Source: CAWINH01 sp963837425
Lineage (GTDB): Bacteria > Chloroflexota > Limnocylindria > QHBO01
Assembly: GCA_963837425.1 (NCBI GenBank)
Contig: CAWINH010000005.1
Location: forward strand, 362,979-426,978
Direction of reading: 5' to 3'
DNA: 64,000 bases
Both the position numbers and the translations under genes were made by a program. The notes beneath the pieces are model-generated. The model did no database searches and was not told the DNA's origin. It saw only the letters and a list, made by a program, of their open reading frames with translations. Shown in pieces: positions 1 to 8,482 of the stretch; within the stretch, counting starts at the first letter, position 1; every line of letters begins with the position of its first letter.

Positions 1-953
1 TCCCCACCGAACGGGTATGGCTCGCCGAAGGCTGCGTCCGGACGCAGCGCGCGAAGGTTCCCGCCGAGTCGGGCCATGTCCCACCGCAGGCGGTCATCGC
101 GGAGCAGGTCGTCCATCATCTGGCCCAGCTCCTCGCGCATCTCGGGGCTCATCGAGGCGAGCAGGGACGCCATCTGCGACGCCTGGCGATGGAGGTGGTC
201 GATCAGCTGCTCCACGCTCTCGATGCCCGGCGGGAAGTACCGCCCGTGCTGCGTCATGAACGCATCGAAGTCGGCGCGCGTATCGGACCCGGTCGCATGC
301 TTCTCGAGAAGCGTGTTCAGGTCGCGGACCATGGCGCGAACGCCGTCGAGATCCTCGGGCGTGATGCCCGAGACCCCTTCCTTCAGCCCGGCGAAATAGG
401 TCTGCATGATCTGCTGGCGAAGCTCGTCGGTGAGGTGGTTGAAGGCGTCCCGGGCGGCCGGATCCATGAACTCGTAGTCACGCAGCCCGTGGAGTCGCCC
501 GGCCAGGCTGGGCGGGAGCGCGTCGAGCCGATCGCGGCGCTGCTGGGCCGCTCGACGCAGGACCTGCTCGGCCATCCGCGCGCCATCCTGCTCATCGCCC
601 GGCGCGGCGTCGAGGGCACGCTGCTCGGCCTCGCGCAGCCGGCGCTCGATCCCAGCCCGCTCGAGGTCGATCACCTCCGCGAGCCGCGTGGACAGGTCCT
701 CGAGGACGCCGTCCAGGTTCGCGCGCTCGAGCTCTTCCCGACGCCGGTCTCGGAGTCGCTCGACCATTCGCCGCAGGCCGGGGACGTCCCCTCCGCGCGT
801 CCCGCGGAAGCCACGCTGCATGAGCCGCTGGAGAGCCCGCCGCATGTCACCCTCGGCGAGGATGTCGTCTGAGAGGGCGTCGAGGACGTCGTCGGCGTCG
901 AACGGCGGCAGCTGCTGGCTGCCGTCCCAGCGCGAGTAGCGATAGAGGGTCAC
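1..953 (-). CDS. VWA domain-type protein, N-terminal part (runs off the window)
   Basis: The visible 317 codons are helical and charged, rich in Arg, Glu and Met, and resemble the N-terminal region of bacterial VWA-domain proteins encoded next to MoxR/ChlI-type ATPases. The VWA fold itself would lie beyond base 1 and is not seen. The GTG start at 951-953 is chosen because the stop of the upstream ATPase (978-980) lies in the same frame only nine codons upstream, with no better start between. Gene order ATPase then VWA protein is typical of MoxR-VWA chaperone or chelatase pairs, which suggests that the two proteins act together. The family call rests mainly on context. Confidence 0.7.
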   Translation of the reverse strand, partial: MTLYRYSRWDGSQQLPPFDADDVLDALSDDILAEGDMRRALQRLMQRGFRGTRGGDVPGLRRMVERLRDRRREELERANLDGVLEDLSTRLAEVIDLERAGIERRLREAEQRALDAAPGDEQDGARMAEQVLRRAAQQRRDRLDALPPSLAGRLHGLRDYEFMDPAARDAFNHLTDELRQQIMQTYFAGLKEGVSGITPEDLDGVRAMVRDLNTLLEKHATGSDTRADFDAFMTQHGRYFPPGIESVEQLIDHLHRQASQMASLLASMSPEMREELGQMMDDLLRDDRLRWDMARLGGNLRALRPDAAFGEPYPFGG

Positions 954-977
954 CCGGGCGGCCTCGACATCGGCGCC

Positions 978-2393
978 CTAGCGCGCGTACCGGGTGATTC
1001 CGCCGCGTCGTTCCTTGTTCAGGCGGCGGTTGAGGTGCAGGCCCTCGAGGACGAACTCGACGCCGCTCGCGACGCCCGCCGGCGACTCGCCGACGTCCAG
1101 CCGGCCAACGGCCTGGCGCAGCTCGGGGAGGGCGTCCACCAGGCGCGCGTGGTTCGCCGACGGCACGCGCTCGCCCACCTCGGCATCGGCACCGGCCTCG
1201 AAGCGCTCGGTGAGCGGCACGAGCTCGGCGAGGCTGAAGTGGCGGTTGAACACGTTCACCACCGCGCGCTGGACGAGCTTGTCGATCACACGATCCTCGC
1301 GCGTCTCGTCCCCGAGCGTCTCGAGCTCGATCTTGCCCGCGGTCGACGCCACGATCGCCGGCAGGTCGCTGATCCGCGGGGCGGCAACCGGCTCCCCGAG
1401 CCGCAGCGCGCGCTTCAACGCGGCCGCGACAAGCGTCTCGTGGTTCGCGATCGTGACCCGCACGCTGACTCCCGATCGCTGGCTCACCTCCGACGATCGG
1501 CGCGCGAGCTGAGAGAGCTCCGCGGTCAGCTCACGCATGAAGGTCGGCACCTCGACCGGGACCGATGACGAGGTCTCGTCGGCGAATGCCATCTGCTCGG
1601 CCTCGACGATCGCGATCTCGACCTCGGGATCCTCCGGATAGTGGGTCCGGATCTGGGCCCCGAAGCGGTCCTTGAGGGGCGTGATGATCCGCCCGCGCGA
1701 CGTGTAGTCCTCGGGGTTCGCCGACGCGATGACGAACATGTCCAGGCTGAGGCGCACCTTGTACCCGCGGATCTGGACGTCACGCTCCTCCATGAGGTTC
1801 AGGAGGCCAACCTGGATCCGCTCCGCGAGGTCCGGCAGCTCGTTCAGGGCGAAGATGCCGCGGTTCGTGCGCGGCAGCAGGCCGTAGTGGATCGTCAGCT
1901 CATCCGAGAGGTACCGGCCCTCGGCGACCTTCACCGGGTCGACCTCGCCCACGAGGTCGGCGATCGTGATGTCCGGCGTCGCGAGCTTCTCGCCGTAGCG
2001 TTCGTCACGCGCGAGCCAGGCGATCGGCGTCGCGTCGCCCTGCTCGGCAACGGCGGCGCGCGCATAGGGGCTGATCGGACGCATCGGGTCGTCGTGCAGC
2101 TCAGCGCCGGCCACCTCGGGGGACCAGGCGTCGAGCAGGCCGATGAGGCCCCGCGCGATCCGGCTCTTCGCCTGGCCGCGCTCGCCGAGCAGGATGATGT
2201 CCTGGCCGGCCAGGACGGCGTTCTCGATCTGCGGCAGCACCGTCTCGTCGTAGCCGAGGATCCCGGGCAGCAGCGGGTCGCCCCGGCGGAGGAGCTCGAC
2301 GAGGTTCGCGCGCATCTCCTCCTTCACGGTGCGGGACCGATAGCCAGAGGCGCGCAGCTCTCCCAGGGTGTCGATCGTGGGTCGCTCAGTCAT
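978..2393 (-). CDS. MoxR/magnesium-chelatase-I-like AAA+ ATPase
   Basis: A 471-residue AAA+ ATPase. The Walker A motif GERGQAKS is at residues 70-77, a Walker B-like IFALNE at about 180-185, and a sensor-1 region VIASANPEDY at about 221-230. This arrangement is that of the ChlI/BchI and MoxR branch. No other chelatase subunit (ChlH/BchH) is present, so a protein-remodelling or metal-insertion role with the downstream VWA protein is more likely than chlorophyll synthesis. The ATG at 2391-2393 is preferred over a longer reading because it begins the conserved part and overlaps the 3' end of the upstream ATPase gene by 8 bases, indicating translational coupling. Confidence 0.88.
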   Translation of the reverse strand: MTERPTIDTLGELRASGYRSRTVKEEMRANLVELLRRGDPLLPGILGYDETVLPQIENAVLAGQDIILLGERGQAKSRIARGLIGLLDAWSPEVAGAELHDDPMRPISPYARAAVAEQGDATPIAWLARDERYGEKLATPDITIADLVGEVDPVKVAEGRYLSDELTIHYGLLPRTNRGIFALNELPDLAERIQVGLLNLMEERDVQIRGYKVRLSLDMFVIASANPEDYTSRGRIITPLKDRFGAQIRTHYPEDPEVEIAIVEAEQMAFADETSSSVPVEVPTFMRELTAELSQLARRSSEVSQRSGVSVRVTIANHETLVAAALKRALRLGEPVAAPRISDLPAIVASTAGKIELETLGDETREDRVIDKLVQRAVVNVFNRHFSLAELVPLTERFEAGADAEVGERVPSANHARLVDALPELRQAVGRLDVGESPAGVASGVEFVLEGLHLNRRLNKERRGGITRYAR

Positions 2394-3297
2394 CGGTCCG
2401 TTCCTCGGGCAGTGTCGGATAGTCACGCACGGCGCTGGCAACGCGGCCAGGTTCGCAGATCCCTCGCCCGGCCAGAGCGGCCAGGAAGGCCGCGCGATCG
2501 GCGAGCTCTTGCTCCAGCTCCTCGGCAGCCAGCCCCAGGCTCTGGGCCAGCACAGCATAGGCTGCCGGATCGTGGACGAGCGGGCGCGCGCCGCGGCCAC
2601 CGTCGCCGGGGAGCGTGGGGGGCACCGGGAAGCGCTGTGCCCCGGTCAGGCTCGGGGAGCGCCCGCCCTCGATTGCCGCCAGCCGGACCGGCGCCAGCTC
2701 GCCGGTCGCATCGGTTCGGAGGTGCCACGCCTCCTCGACGCGGCGGTACATGCCGGTCGGGATCCGGTACGCGGAGTACTGGACGTAGAGCGTCAGCCCG
2801 GCGAGGTCGGCATCCGTGGCGCGCAGTTCACCGCGCAGGCAGTCCAGAGCCTCGGCGAGCGAGTCCGCGTGCATCGTGCCGCCGATCCCGTACCCGGAGC
2901 CGGCCAGGCGCAGGGCACCGGCCGCGTTGCGACCCCACACGTAGATCGGGAGGTGGTCGCTCATCTCGTTGACGAGCAGGTACCCGCGGTCGGCTCCGAT
3001 CCGCTCGGTCCAGCCGAAGTCGCCACCCCACCCGCGCAGGAAGACGCCCATCGTGTCGGACGGCAGAAAGTCGACAAGAGCCGAGAGCGTCGTCGTCTTC
3101 CCGGCCTGGGGCGCTTCGCTCGACAGCATCACTCCGCCGCGGCGGGCCACGACGGCCCACAGGGTCGCCATCAGTCGCGCGTCGATGCTGCCCGACTCCA
3201 CGATCTCGACCGCGGACAACGGCCGCGGCAGCGTCCAGTGGTAGCCCCACCACCCCTCCGGGAACCGGTTGAACCACTCGAGCAGCCCGCGATCCAT
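2386..3297 (-). CDS. P-loop ATPase resembling type II/IV secretion ATPases
   Basis: A 303-residue protein with a Walker A motif APQAGKTT at residues 63-70, a hydrophobic strand ending YLLVNE at about 106-111, and GGTMHADS at 139-146, which matches the His box of type II/IV secretion (VirB11/PilT-like) ATPases. It is shorter than those hexameric ATPases and lacks a recognisable N-terminal domain. It is the first gene of a minus-strand set with the MoxR-like ATPase (8-base overlap) and the VWA protein. No pilin or secretion genes are nearby, so a role in secretion is not supported; a stand-alone ATPase working with the MoxR-VWA pair is an inference. Confidence 0.65.
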   Translation of the reverse strand: MDRGLLEWFNRFPEGWWGYHWTLPRPLSAVEIVESGSIDARLMATLWAVVARRGGVMLSSEAPQAGKTTTLSALVDFLPSDTMGVFLRGWGGDFGWTERIGADRGYLLVNEMSDHLPIYVWGRNAAGALRLAGSGYGIGGTMHADSLAEALDCLRGELRATDADLAGLTLYVQYSAYRIPTGMYRRVEEAWHLRTDATGELAPVRLAAIEGGRSPSLTGAQRFPVPPTLPGDGGRGARPLVHDPAAYAVLAQSLGLAAEELEQELADRAAFLAALAGRGICEPGRVASAVRDYPTLPEERTDD

Positions 3298-3344
3298 CGT
3301 CCCGCCACGGTACGCGCGGACCGATTGCCGCGCAACCGATCGGA

Positions 3345-4838
3345 TCAGACGCCGAAGGGATTCACCGGCTTCGAGCCGGTCCCCACCAGGATCGCCTTCG
3401 TCTCGGTGTACAGCTCGAGCGCCTCACGGGACTGCTCGCGCCCGTAGCCGGACTCCTTGAAGCCGCCGAACGGGATCCCGGGGAAGGCGACGAACGGTGT
3501 GTTGATTCCGATCGCGCCGCTCTTCACCCGCTGCGCGATCCGGTGCCCGCGCGCGGAATCGCCGCTCCACACGGTCGCGGCCAGCCCGTAGCGCACGTCA
3601 TTCGCCCAGCGGACCGCCTCCGCCTCGTCGCCGAAGCGCTGGAGCGTGACGACCGGGCCGAAGACCTCCTCCTGTGCGATGCGCATCTCGTTCGTCACCC
3701 CGCCGATGACCGTGGGGCGCACGAAGGCCTCCGCGTCGAGGCCCTCGGGGAGCCCGGACGCGGGACCGCCGGTGAGCAGCTCTCCCCCGCCCGCCACCGC
3801 CTCGTCCACGAAGCCGAGCACCCGCCGGGCATGCGCGCGGCTGATGAGCGAGCCGACCTGGGTGTCGTCCGCGAGCGGGTCGCCGACGCGCAGCGCCGCG
3901 GCCTTCGCGGTGAACGCATCGGCGAATGCGTCGTACGCGGAATCCTCCACGAGGATCCGCGAGCGGGCCTCGCACGACTGGCCGGCGGAGTAGTAGATCG
4001 CCCACAGCGACCCCGCGACGGCCGCGTCGAGATCCGCGTCGGCGAAGACGATGTTCGGTGACTTGCCGCCCAACTCCAGGCTGACCCGGGTCAACGCCTG
4101 CGCGGCGAGGGCCGCGATCCGCCGCCCGGTCTCGGTCTCCCCGGTGAACGCGACCTTGTCGATCCCCGGATGCGCGGCGAGCGCCTCGCCGACCACGCCG
4201 CCCGGGCCGGTCACCACGTTCACGACGCCGGCGGGAATGCCGGCCTCCAGGGCCAGCGCTCCAAGGGCGAGCGCGGTGAGCGGCGTCGCGGAGGCGGGCT
4301 TGAGAACCAACGTGTTGCCCGCGGCGAGGGCCGGCGCGAGCTTCCAGACCGCCATCATCAGCGGGTAGTTCCAGGGGATGATCGCGGCGCAGACGCCGAC
4401 CGGCTCGCGCAGCGAATAGGTCACCACCGACGGGTTCACGACGTGCGATCGGCCCTCGATGTGAAGGGCCGCCCCGGCAAACAGCTCGAGGGTGGCGACC
4501 GCGGACTTGATCTCGGCAGCGGCCTGCCATTTTGGCTTGCCGCAGTTTCGGGTTTCGAGGGTCGCCAGCTCGTCCGTGCGCTCGTCGAGCAGCTGAGCGA
4601 GCCGGTTCAGCATCCGCGAGCGCTTCGTCGGGCTCGTCCGCGCCCAGCTTCCTTCGAGCGCCGCGCGGGCTGCGGCGACCGCCGCGTCCACGTCTTCGGC
4701 GCCGCCCAGGGCGACGGCTCCGAGATCCTCGCCGGTCGCCGGCGACAAGGTCGTGAACGTCGCCTCCGAGGCTGCGTCTCGCCATCCTCCGTCGATGAGC
4801 AGCCGCGGCTCGGCGCCCAGGTCCTGAAGAGTCGTCAT
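3345..4838 (-). CDS. Aldehyde dehydrogenase (NAD(P)+-dependent, betaine/aminobutyraldehyde-type)
   Basis: A 497-residue protein of normal family length. The oxyanion Asn lies in PWNYPL (about 155-160), the general base Glu in LELGGK (Glu255), and the nucleophilic Cys in AGQSCEARS (Cys289). The family oxidises aldehydes to carboxylic acids in the cytoplasm; betaine aldehyde, aminobutyraldehyde or a similar substrate is plausible from the sequence style, but substrate cannot be read from the motifs. The start is the ATG at 4836-4838, which opens directly into the N-terminal fold, rather than a longer reading that crosses the intergenic gap. It is divergent from the GNAT gene, with about 30 bases between starts. 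Confidence 0.92.
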   Translation of the reverse strand: MTTLQDLGAEPRLLIDGGWRDAASEATFTTLSPATGEDLGAVALGGAEDVDAAVAAARAALEGSWARTSPTKRSRMLNRLAQLLDERTDELATLETRNCGKPKWQAAAEIKSAVATLELFAGAALHIEGRSHVVNPSVVTYSLREPVGVCAAIIPWNYPLMMAVWKLAPALAAGNTLVLKPASATPLTALALGALALEAGIPAGVVNVVTGPGGVVGEALAAHPGIDKVAFTGETETGRRIAALAAQALTRVSLELGGKSPNIVFADADLDAAVAGSLWAIYYSAGQSCEARSRILVEDSAYDAFADAFTAKAAALRVGDPLADDTQVGSLISRAHARRVLGFVDEAVAGGGELLTGGPASGLPEGLDAEAFVRPTVIGGVTNEMRIAQEEVFGPVVTLQRFGDEAEAVRWANDVRYGLAATVWSGDSARGHRIAQRVKSGAIGINTPFVAFPGIPFGGFKESGYGREQSREALELYTETKAILVGTGSKPVNPFGV

Positions 4839-4878
4839 GCCCAGATGGTAGCGCCGCGCCTCGGGTAGGATGCCCACC

Positions 4879-5475
4879 GTGAGCGGCTCAGACGCCGATC
4901 TCCCACAGCCCATGCTCCGTGGCGAGCTCGTCTACCTGGCCGGGGTGGAACCGGACGACTTCATCGAGCACGGACGCTGGATCAGCGATTTCGAGATCGG
5001 GCACAACCTGGGCGCGAAGGCGCCGATCAGCCGCGACGCCTCGGAGCGCTACGCCCGCGAGCACCTCCCGAAGATCGGCACGTCGCTCTTCTCGTTCTCG
5101 ATCCGGCTCCTCGCCGATGGTCGGCGGATCGGCGGCGTCTCCCTCGAACGGATCGACCGCGAGAACGGCAGCGCCGGGGTGGGGATCTTTATCGGCGAGC
5201 GTTCCCTGCTCGGCCGCGGCTACGGGACCGACGCGCTCCACTGCCTCCTCGACTTCGGGTTCGGCGAGCTCCGCCTCGAGCGCATCGAGCTCGAGGTGTT
5301 CGACTACAACCGGCGCGCCGTGCGCTCCTACGAGAAGGCCGGCTTGGCGACCGATGCGATCCTGCGCCACGCGCGGTACCACCACGGCGCCTACCACGAC
5401 GTCCGCGTCATGGCCATCCTCCGTGACGAATGGCTGGCGCAGGAACGGCGCCGGGCCTGGGATCCGGTCGGCTAG
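4879..5475 (+). CDS. GNAT N-acetyltransferase, RimJ/RimL type
   Basis: About 198 residues with the acetyl-CoA pyrophosphate-binding stretch LGRGYGTDAL, followed by the Glu-rich strand and the YNRRAVRSYEKAG segment usual for RimJ/RimL-type acetyltransferases. These acetylate amino groups of proteins or small molecules; the substrate is unknown. The GTG at 4879 is chosen because a purine-rich GGTAGGA lies 8 bases upstream, whereas an ATG at 4870 would overlap that element; three residues are at stake. Its stop overlaps the end of the convergent histidine kinase gene by three bases (5473-5475 against 5472-5474). Confidence 0.83.
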   Translation: MSGSDADLPQPMLRGELVYLAGVEPDDFIEHGRWISDFEIGHNLGAKAPISRDASERYAREHLPKIGTSLFSFSIRLLADGRRIGGVSLERIDRENGSAGVGIFIGERSLLGRGYGTDALHCLLDFGFGELRLERIELEVFDYNRRAVRSYEKAGLATDAILRHARYHHGAYHDVRVMAILRDEWLAQERRRAWDPVG

Positions 5476-6806
5476 GAGGCGCTCCGAAGCCCGATGGCGA
5501 AGACGGTCCCGTCCGGGCCCGTCCGCTCGACCCATACGTCGCCGCCGTTGGCGCGCAGCAGCTCCCGCGCGATCGTGAGACCGATGCCCGAGCCGCGCTG
5601 GGCGGCGTCCTGGCGGCGCGAGGGGTCCGCGCGGTAGAAGCGTTCGAAAACGTGCGGCAGGTCCTCGGCGGGGATGCCGCTCCCTTCGTCGGCGACGCGG
5701 AGGACCACCCCACGCGGTTCCGATGACGCGCTCATCGTCACCGTGCCGCCCGCCGGGGAGTGCTGCGCAGCGTTCGTCACCACGTTGCGCAGGGAACGCT
5801 CGGCCTGCCGGCGATCGACGAGTGCGCTGAGTCCTTCGTCGGCCGGGGTCAGCGCGAGAGTCAGGCTCCGCTCCCGGAAGAGCGGGGCCATCGTCTGCGC
5901 AACCTCGTCGAGGAGCTCGCGCAGCGCGACCGCCTCGGGCCGACCCTGGAGGGAGGCGGCCTCGGCATCGACGAGCTCCCGCAGCTGGACGATGACGCCG
6001 CTCACCGCACCGGCCGCCGCGCGCGCACGATCGAGCTGTTCGCGATCCGGCGGCACGACGCCGTCGACCATTGCCTGCAGCTGCGACTCGAGGACCGTCG
6101 CGGGGGTCGCCAGGTCGTGGGCGATGTCACTCGCCGCGCGACGGCGGAGCGTCTCCGAGTGCTGGAGCCGATCGGCCATGGCGTTGAAGGCATCGGCGAG
6201 CTCCCGCGACTCCCGATCCGGGCCACCGGTGGCCCGTGCCGAGAGGTCGCCGCCACCGAGGCGCCCGGCGGCGGCCGCGACCCCGCGCAGCGGACGCGTC
6301 AGCCGGTCCGCGAGGAAGACGGAGGCGCCAATGAGGGCGGCCACCGCAAGCAGCCCGGCCACCAGCAGCGTGAGGTTCACGACACGCAGGAACGGCGGCT
6401 CACCGCTGCGCAGGGTGATGACGACCGCGAGGTCCGAGCCCGGCACCGCCTCGCTGATCTGCTGGGTCGCCACGCCGCTCGCGAACTGCTGCCCGGCCCC
6501 GGCGATCGCCTTCCCGTCGGCCCCCACCAGCTCGGCGCGACCGCCGGTCGCGGTCGCGAGCCGGCGCAGCAGCGTCTGCAGCCCACGCCGCGCAGCAGGC
6601 GCGTCGAGGTTGAGGTCGGCGAGCGAGCCCGCGGCAAAGGTGATGCGGTCGCGCTCTGCTGCGCTCAGCTCATCGGCGAGTCCGCGGCTCACGAGGCGAT
6701 TGACCGCCAGCCCCGTCACCAGCAGGACGACGACCACGACCGCCGACAGGACGAGGGCGAGGCGCAGCGAGAGCGGCTGGCCGCGCCGCCGGGGGGCATC
6801 GGTCAT
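5472..6806 (-). CDS. HAMP-domain sensor histidine kinase (BaeS-like)
   Basis: A 444-residue membrane kinase. Transmembrane segments at about 17-36 and 143-166 bracket an extracytoplasmic sensor region of about 105 residues; then come HAMP, a HisKA domain with phospho-acceptor His230 in IAHDLATP, and an HATPase with NVVTNAAQHSP and GSGIGLTIA boxes. The ATG at 6804-6806 overlaps the TGA stop of the response regulator gene (ATGA), so the two are translationally coupled and form a cognate pair. The divergent secreted-protein gene on the other side of the regulator is a likely target. Domain order and size fit the BaeS/CpxA-type envelope-stress kinases; the signal is not known. Confidence 0.92.
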   Translation of the reverse strand: MTDAPRRRGQPLSLRLALVLSAVVVVVLLVTGLAVNRLVSRGLADELSAAERDRITFAAGSLADLNLDAPAARRGLQTLLRRLATATGGRAELVGADGKAIAGAGQQFASGVATQQISEAVPGSDLAVVITLRSGEPPFLRVVNLTLLVAGLLAVAALIGASVFLADRLTRPLRGVAAAAGRLGGGDLSARATGGPDRESRELADAFNAMADRLQHSETLRRRAASDIAHDLATPATVLESQLQAMVDGVVPPDREQLDRARAAAGAVSGVIVQLRELVDAEAASLQGRPEAVALRELLDEVAQTMAPLFRERSLTLALTPADEGLSALVDRRQAERSLRNVVTNAAQHSPAGGTVTMSASSEPRGVVLRVADEGSGIPAEDLPHVFERFYRADPSRRQDAAQRGSGIGLTIARELLRANGGDVWVERTGPDGTVFAIGLRSAS

Positions 6807-7519
6807 GGCTGGCTGTCCCGGCCAGCCACCAGGCGATAGCCGGACGACGGGATCGTCTCGATCAGCCACGGGTCGCCGGCATCGTCGCCGAGCTTGCGCC
6901 GCAGGTTCGCGACGTGGACGTCCACGACGCGCTCGTAGACCTCGTCCGGGCGGCGCGCCACGACATTGAGCAGCTGATCGCGGCTCACGACCGCGCCGGG
7001 CCGTCGGGCGAGCGCCATGAGCAGGCTCGTCTCGCCCGGTGTGAGACGGCCCGATTGGCCACCATCGAGCGAGTAGCGGCGCGAGGCTGGATCCAGCACG
7101 AGCCGCCCGCCAGCGAGCGACAGAATGGCCTCGGAGGCCGCCGGTTCGCTCGGTCGGGTCCGGCGCAGGATCGCGGCCACCCGCGCGGTGAGCTCGCGCG
7201 GGTTGAATGGCTTTGCCAGGTAGTCATCGGCCCCCAGGCGCAGCCCGGCAATCCGCTCCGCGTCCGATCGCTTGGCGCTCGTGATCAGCACCGGCACGTC
7301 GGCGGCCTCGCGCAGCGCCTCGAGGACGGCCTCGCCCTGCATCCCGGGCAGCATGAGGTCCAGGACCACGAGGTCCGCGCCGCCGGAGTCGAACGCGCCG
7401 ATCGCGGCCTGACCGTCGCCGCAATCGACGACTTCGTGACCGTCGCGCTCGAGGTAGAGCCGGATCAGCTCGCGCAGGCGCGGTTCATCCTCGACGACCA
7501 GGATCCGTGCTCGACTCAT
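6803..7519 (-). CDS. OmpR/PhoB-family response regulator
   Basis: About 238 residues. The receiver domain has the acidic pair in VVEDE, phospho-acceptor Asp54 in VVLDLMLPG and the conserved Lys in LAKPFNPRE. The C-terminal winged helix ends with the typical RRKLGDDAGDPWLIETI and GYRL elements. The ATG at 7519 is chosen because AGGA lies 8 bases upstream of it; an in-frame ATG at 7528 would leave that element inside the gene. It is co-transcribed with the kinase and divergent from the secreted-protein gene; the gap between them contains GATCTT direct repeats with 11-base spacing, the pattern bound by this regulator class. Confidence 0.93.
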   Translation of the reverse strand: MSRARILVVEDEPRLRELIRLYLERDGHEVVDCGDGQAAIGAFDSGGADLVVLDLMLPGMQGEAVLEALREAADVPVLITSAKRSDAERIAGLRLGADDYLAKPFNPRELTARVAAILRRTRPSEPAASEAILSLAGGRLVLDPASRRYSLDGGQSGRLTPGETSLLMALARRPGAVVSRDQLLNVVARRPDEVYERVVDVHVANLRRKLGDDAGDPWLIETIPSSGYRLVAGRDSQP

Positions 7520-7554
7520 GCCCGGCATCCTAGCCGCGGCCCGATTCAGACGAT

Positions 7555-7593
7555 GTGAAGACGCGCGCCGCCGATCTTGACCCGATCTTCACC
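7555..7593. promoter_or_regulatory. Candidate OmpR-type regulator binding repeats
   Basis: Between the divergent regulator and secreted-protein genes, GATCTT occurs at 7573-7578 and again at 7584-7589, exactly 11 bases apart. GTGAAGA at 7555-7561 is the inverted complement of TCTTCAC ending the second copy. Direct repeats with about 11-base period are the usual binding pattern of OmpR/PhoB-type regulators. That this is the operator of the adjacent two-component system is inference. Confidence 0.5.
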
Positions 7594-7654
7594 GCCGCTC
7601 CCGCATCCTGCCGGCAGAACGACATGCAACGCACCCGATAGGAAGGTGAACGAG

Positions 7655-8398
7655 ATGAGGATCATGAAGGGCCTGGGGATCGCCGGCGGCATGGTGGCCG
7701 CCGCCCTGGTGGGCGGCACGTTGATCAGCGCAGCGTCGGCGAGCCCCTCGAGCTCGAGCGCGCCGCCGGCCGCCGACCCGGTCAGCTCGCAGGATTCGTC
7801 GGCGTACTGCGACCAGTGGCGGCAGGCATTTGCCGACCAGCTGGGCGTGAGCGTCGATGCGCTGACGCCGGCCGCCAAGGCGGCCACCGAGGCGACGATT
7901 GACGCGGCGGTTGCCAACGGCGACCTGCCGGCCGATATCGGCGAGCGCATGAAGACCGCGCTCGAGAACGCAAACGGCGAGGGCTGCCGCCTGCTCGGCG
8001 CGGGGATCCACGCCTGGGGCCGCCATGCCGCCATCGGCGACTGGCGCCATGACTGGGTCAGCGCCGCCGCCGACATCCTCGGTATCCAGCCGGCCGAGCT
8101 CGTCAAGGATCTGCGCTCCGGCCAGTCGCTCATGGAGATCGCGGACGGCGCGGGCGTGTCGTACGACGACGTCACGAAGGCGATCGTCGACGCGACGACC
8201 GCGGACCTCGACGCGCTGGTCGCCGCCGGCGACATGACCCAGGATCGGGCGGATGCGCTGCTCAAGCAGCTCACCGACCGCCTCGCCTCCGGGGACTTCC
8301 CGCCGCTCTTCGACGCGCCGCAGCACACGGGGACCGGCGGCGGCTCGAACCAGCCGCTCCGTATCCGCCTCTTCGGCGGCACCCCCGCGCAGAGCTGA
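7655..8398 (+). CDS. Secreted helical protein of unknown function, next to a two-component system
   Basis: A 247-residue protein with a clear signal peptide: basic MRIMK start, hydrophobic GIAGGMVAAALVGGTLI core and a probable cleavage after ASA near residue 28. A Ser/Pro/Ala-rich linker follows, then helical segments with two Cys (YCDQW and GCRLL), which could form a disulfide outside the cell. The ATG at 7655 is chosen for its upstream AGGAAGG and because it starts the signal peptide. A 16-residue repeated theme (SVDALTPA, QPAELVKDL, SYDDVTKAI) suggests tandem small helical domains. I do not recognise the family. Divergence from the two-component system suggests it is a regulated envelope protein. 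Confidence 0.8.
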   Translation: MRIMKGLGIAGGMVAAALVGGTLISAASASPSSSSAPPAADPVSSQDSSAYCDQWRQAFADQLGVSVDALTPAAKAATEATIDAAVANGDLPADIGERMKTALENANGEGCRLLGAGIHAWGRHAAIGDWRHDWVSAAADILGIQPAELVKDLRSGQSLMEIADGAGVSYDDVTKAIVDATTADLDALVAAGDMTQDRADALLKQLTDRLASGDFPPLFDAPQHTGTGGGSNQPLRIRLFGGTPAQS

Positions 8399-8412
8399 GC
8401 AACGATCCGCGC

Positions 8413-8447
8413 CCGGGCCGCTCCACGTCGTTCGGGGGGCGGCCCGG
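8413..8447. terminator. GC-rich hairpin between convergent genes
   Basis: CCGGGCCGC at 8413-8421 pairs perfectly with GCGGCCCGG at 8439-8447 around a 17-base loop, just downstream of the secreted-protein gene and facing the end of the convergent LysE gene. No T-tract follows, so intrinsic termination is uncertain; it could serve either gene. Confidence 0.45.
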
Positions 8448-8482
8448 CCATGCAACATCAGTGCCCTCCCGCGCACCGCGAG

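Noticed and set aside
978..2393. Magnesium chelatase for (bacterio)chlorophyll synthesis
   Set aside because: No ChlH/BchH or other pigment gene is present; a MoxR-like role fits better.
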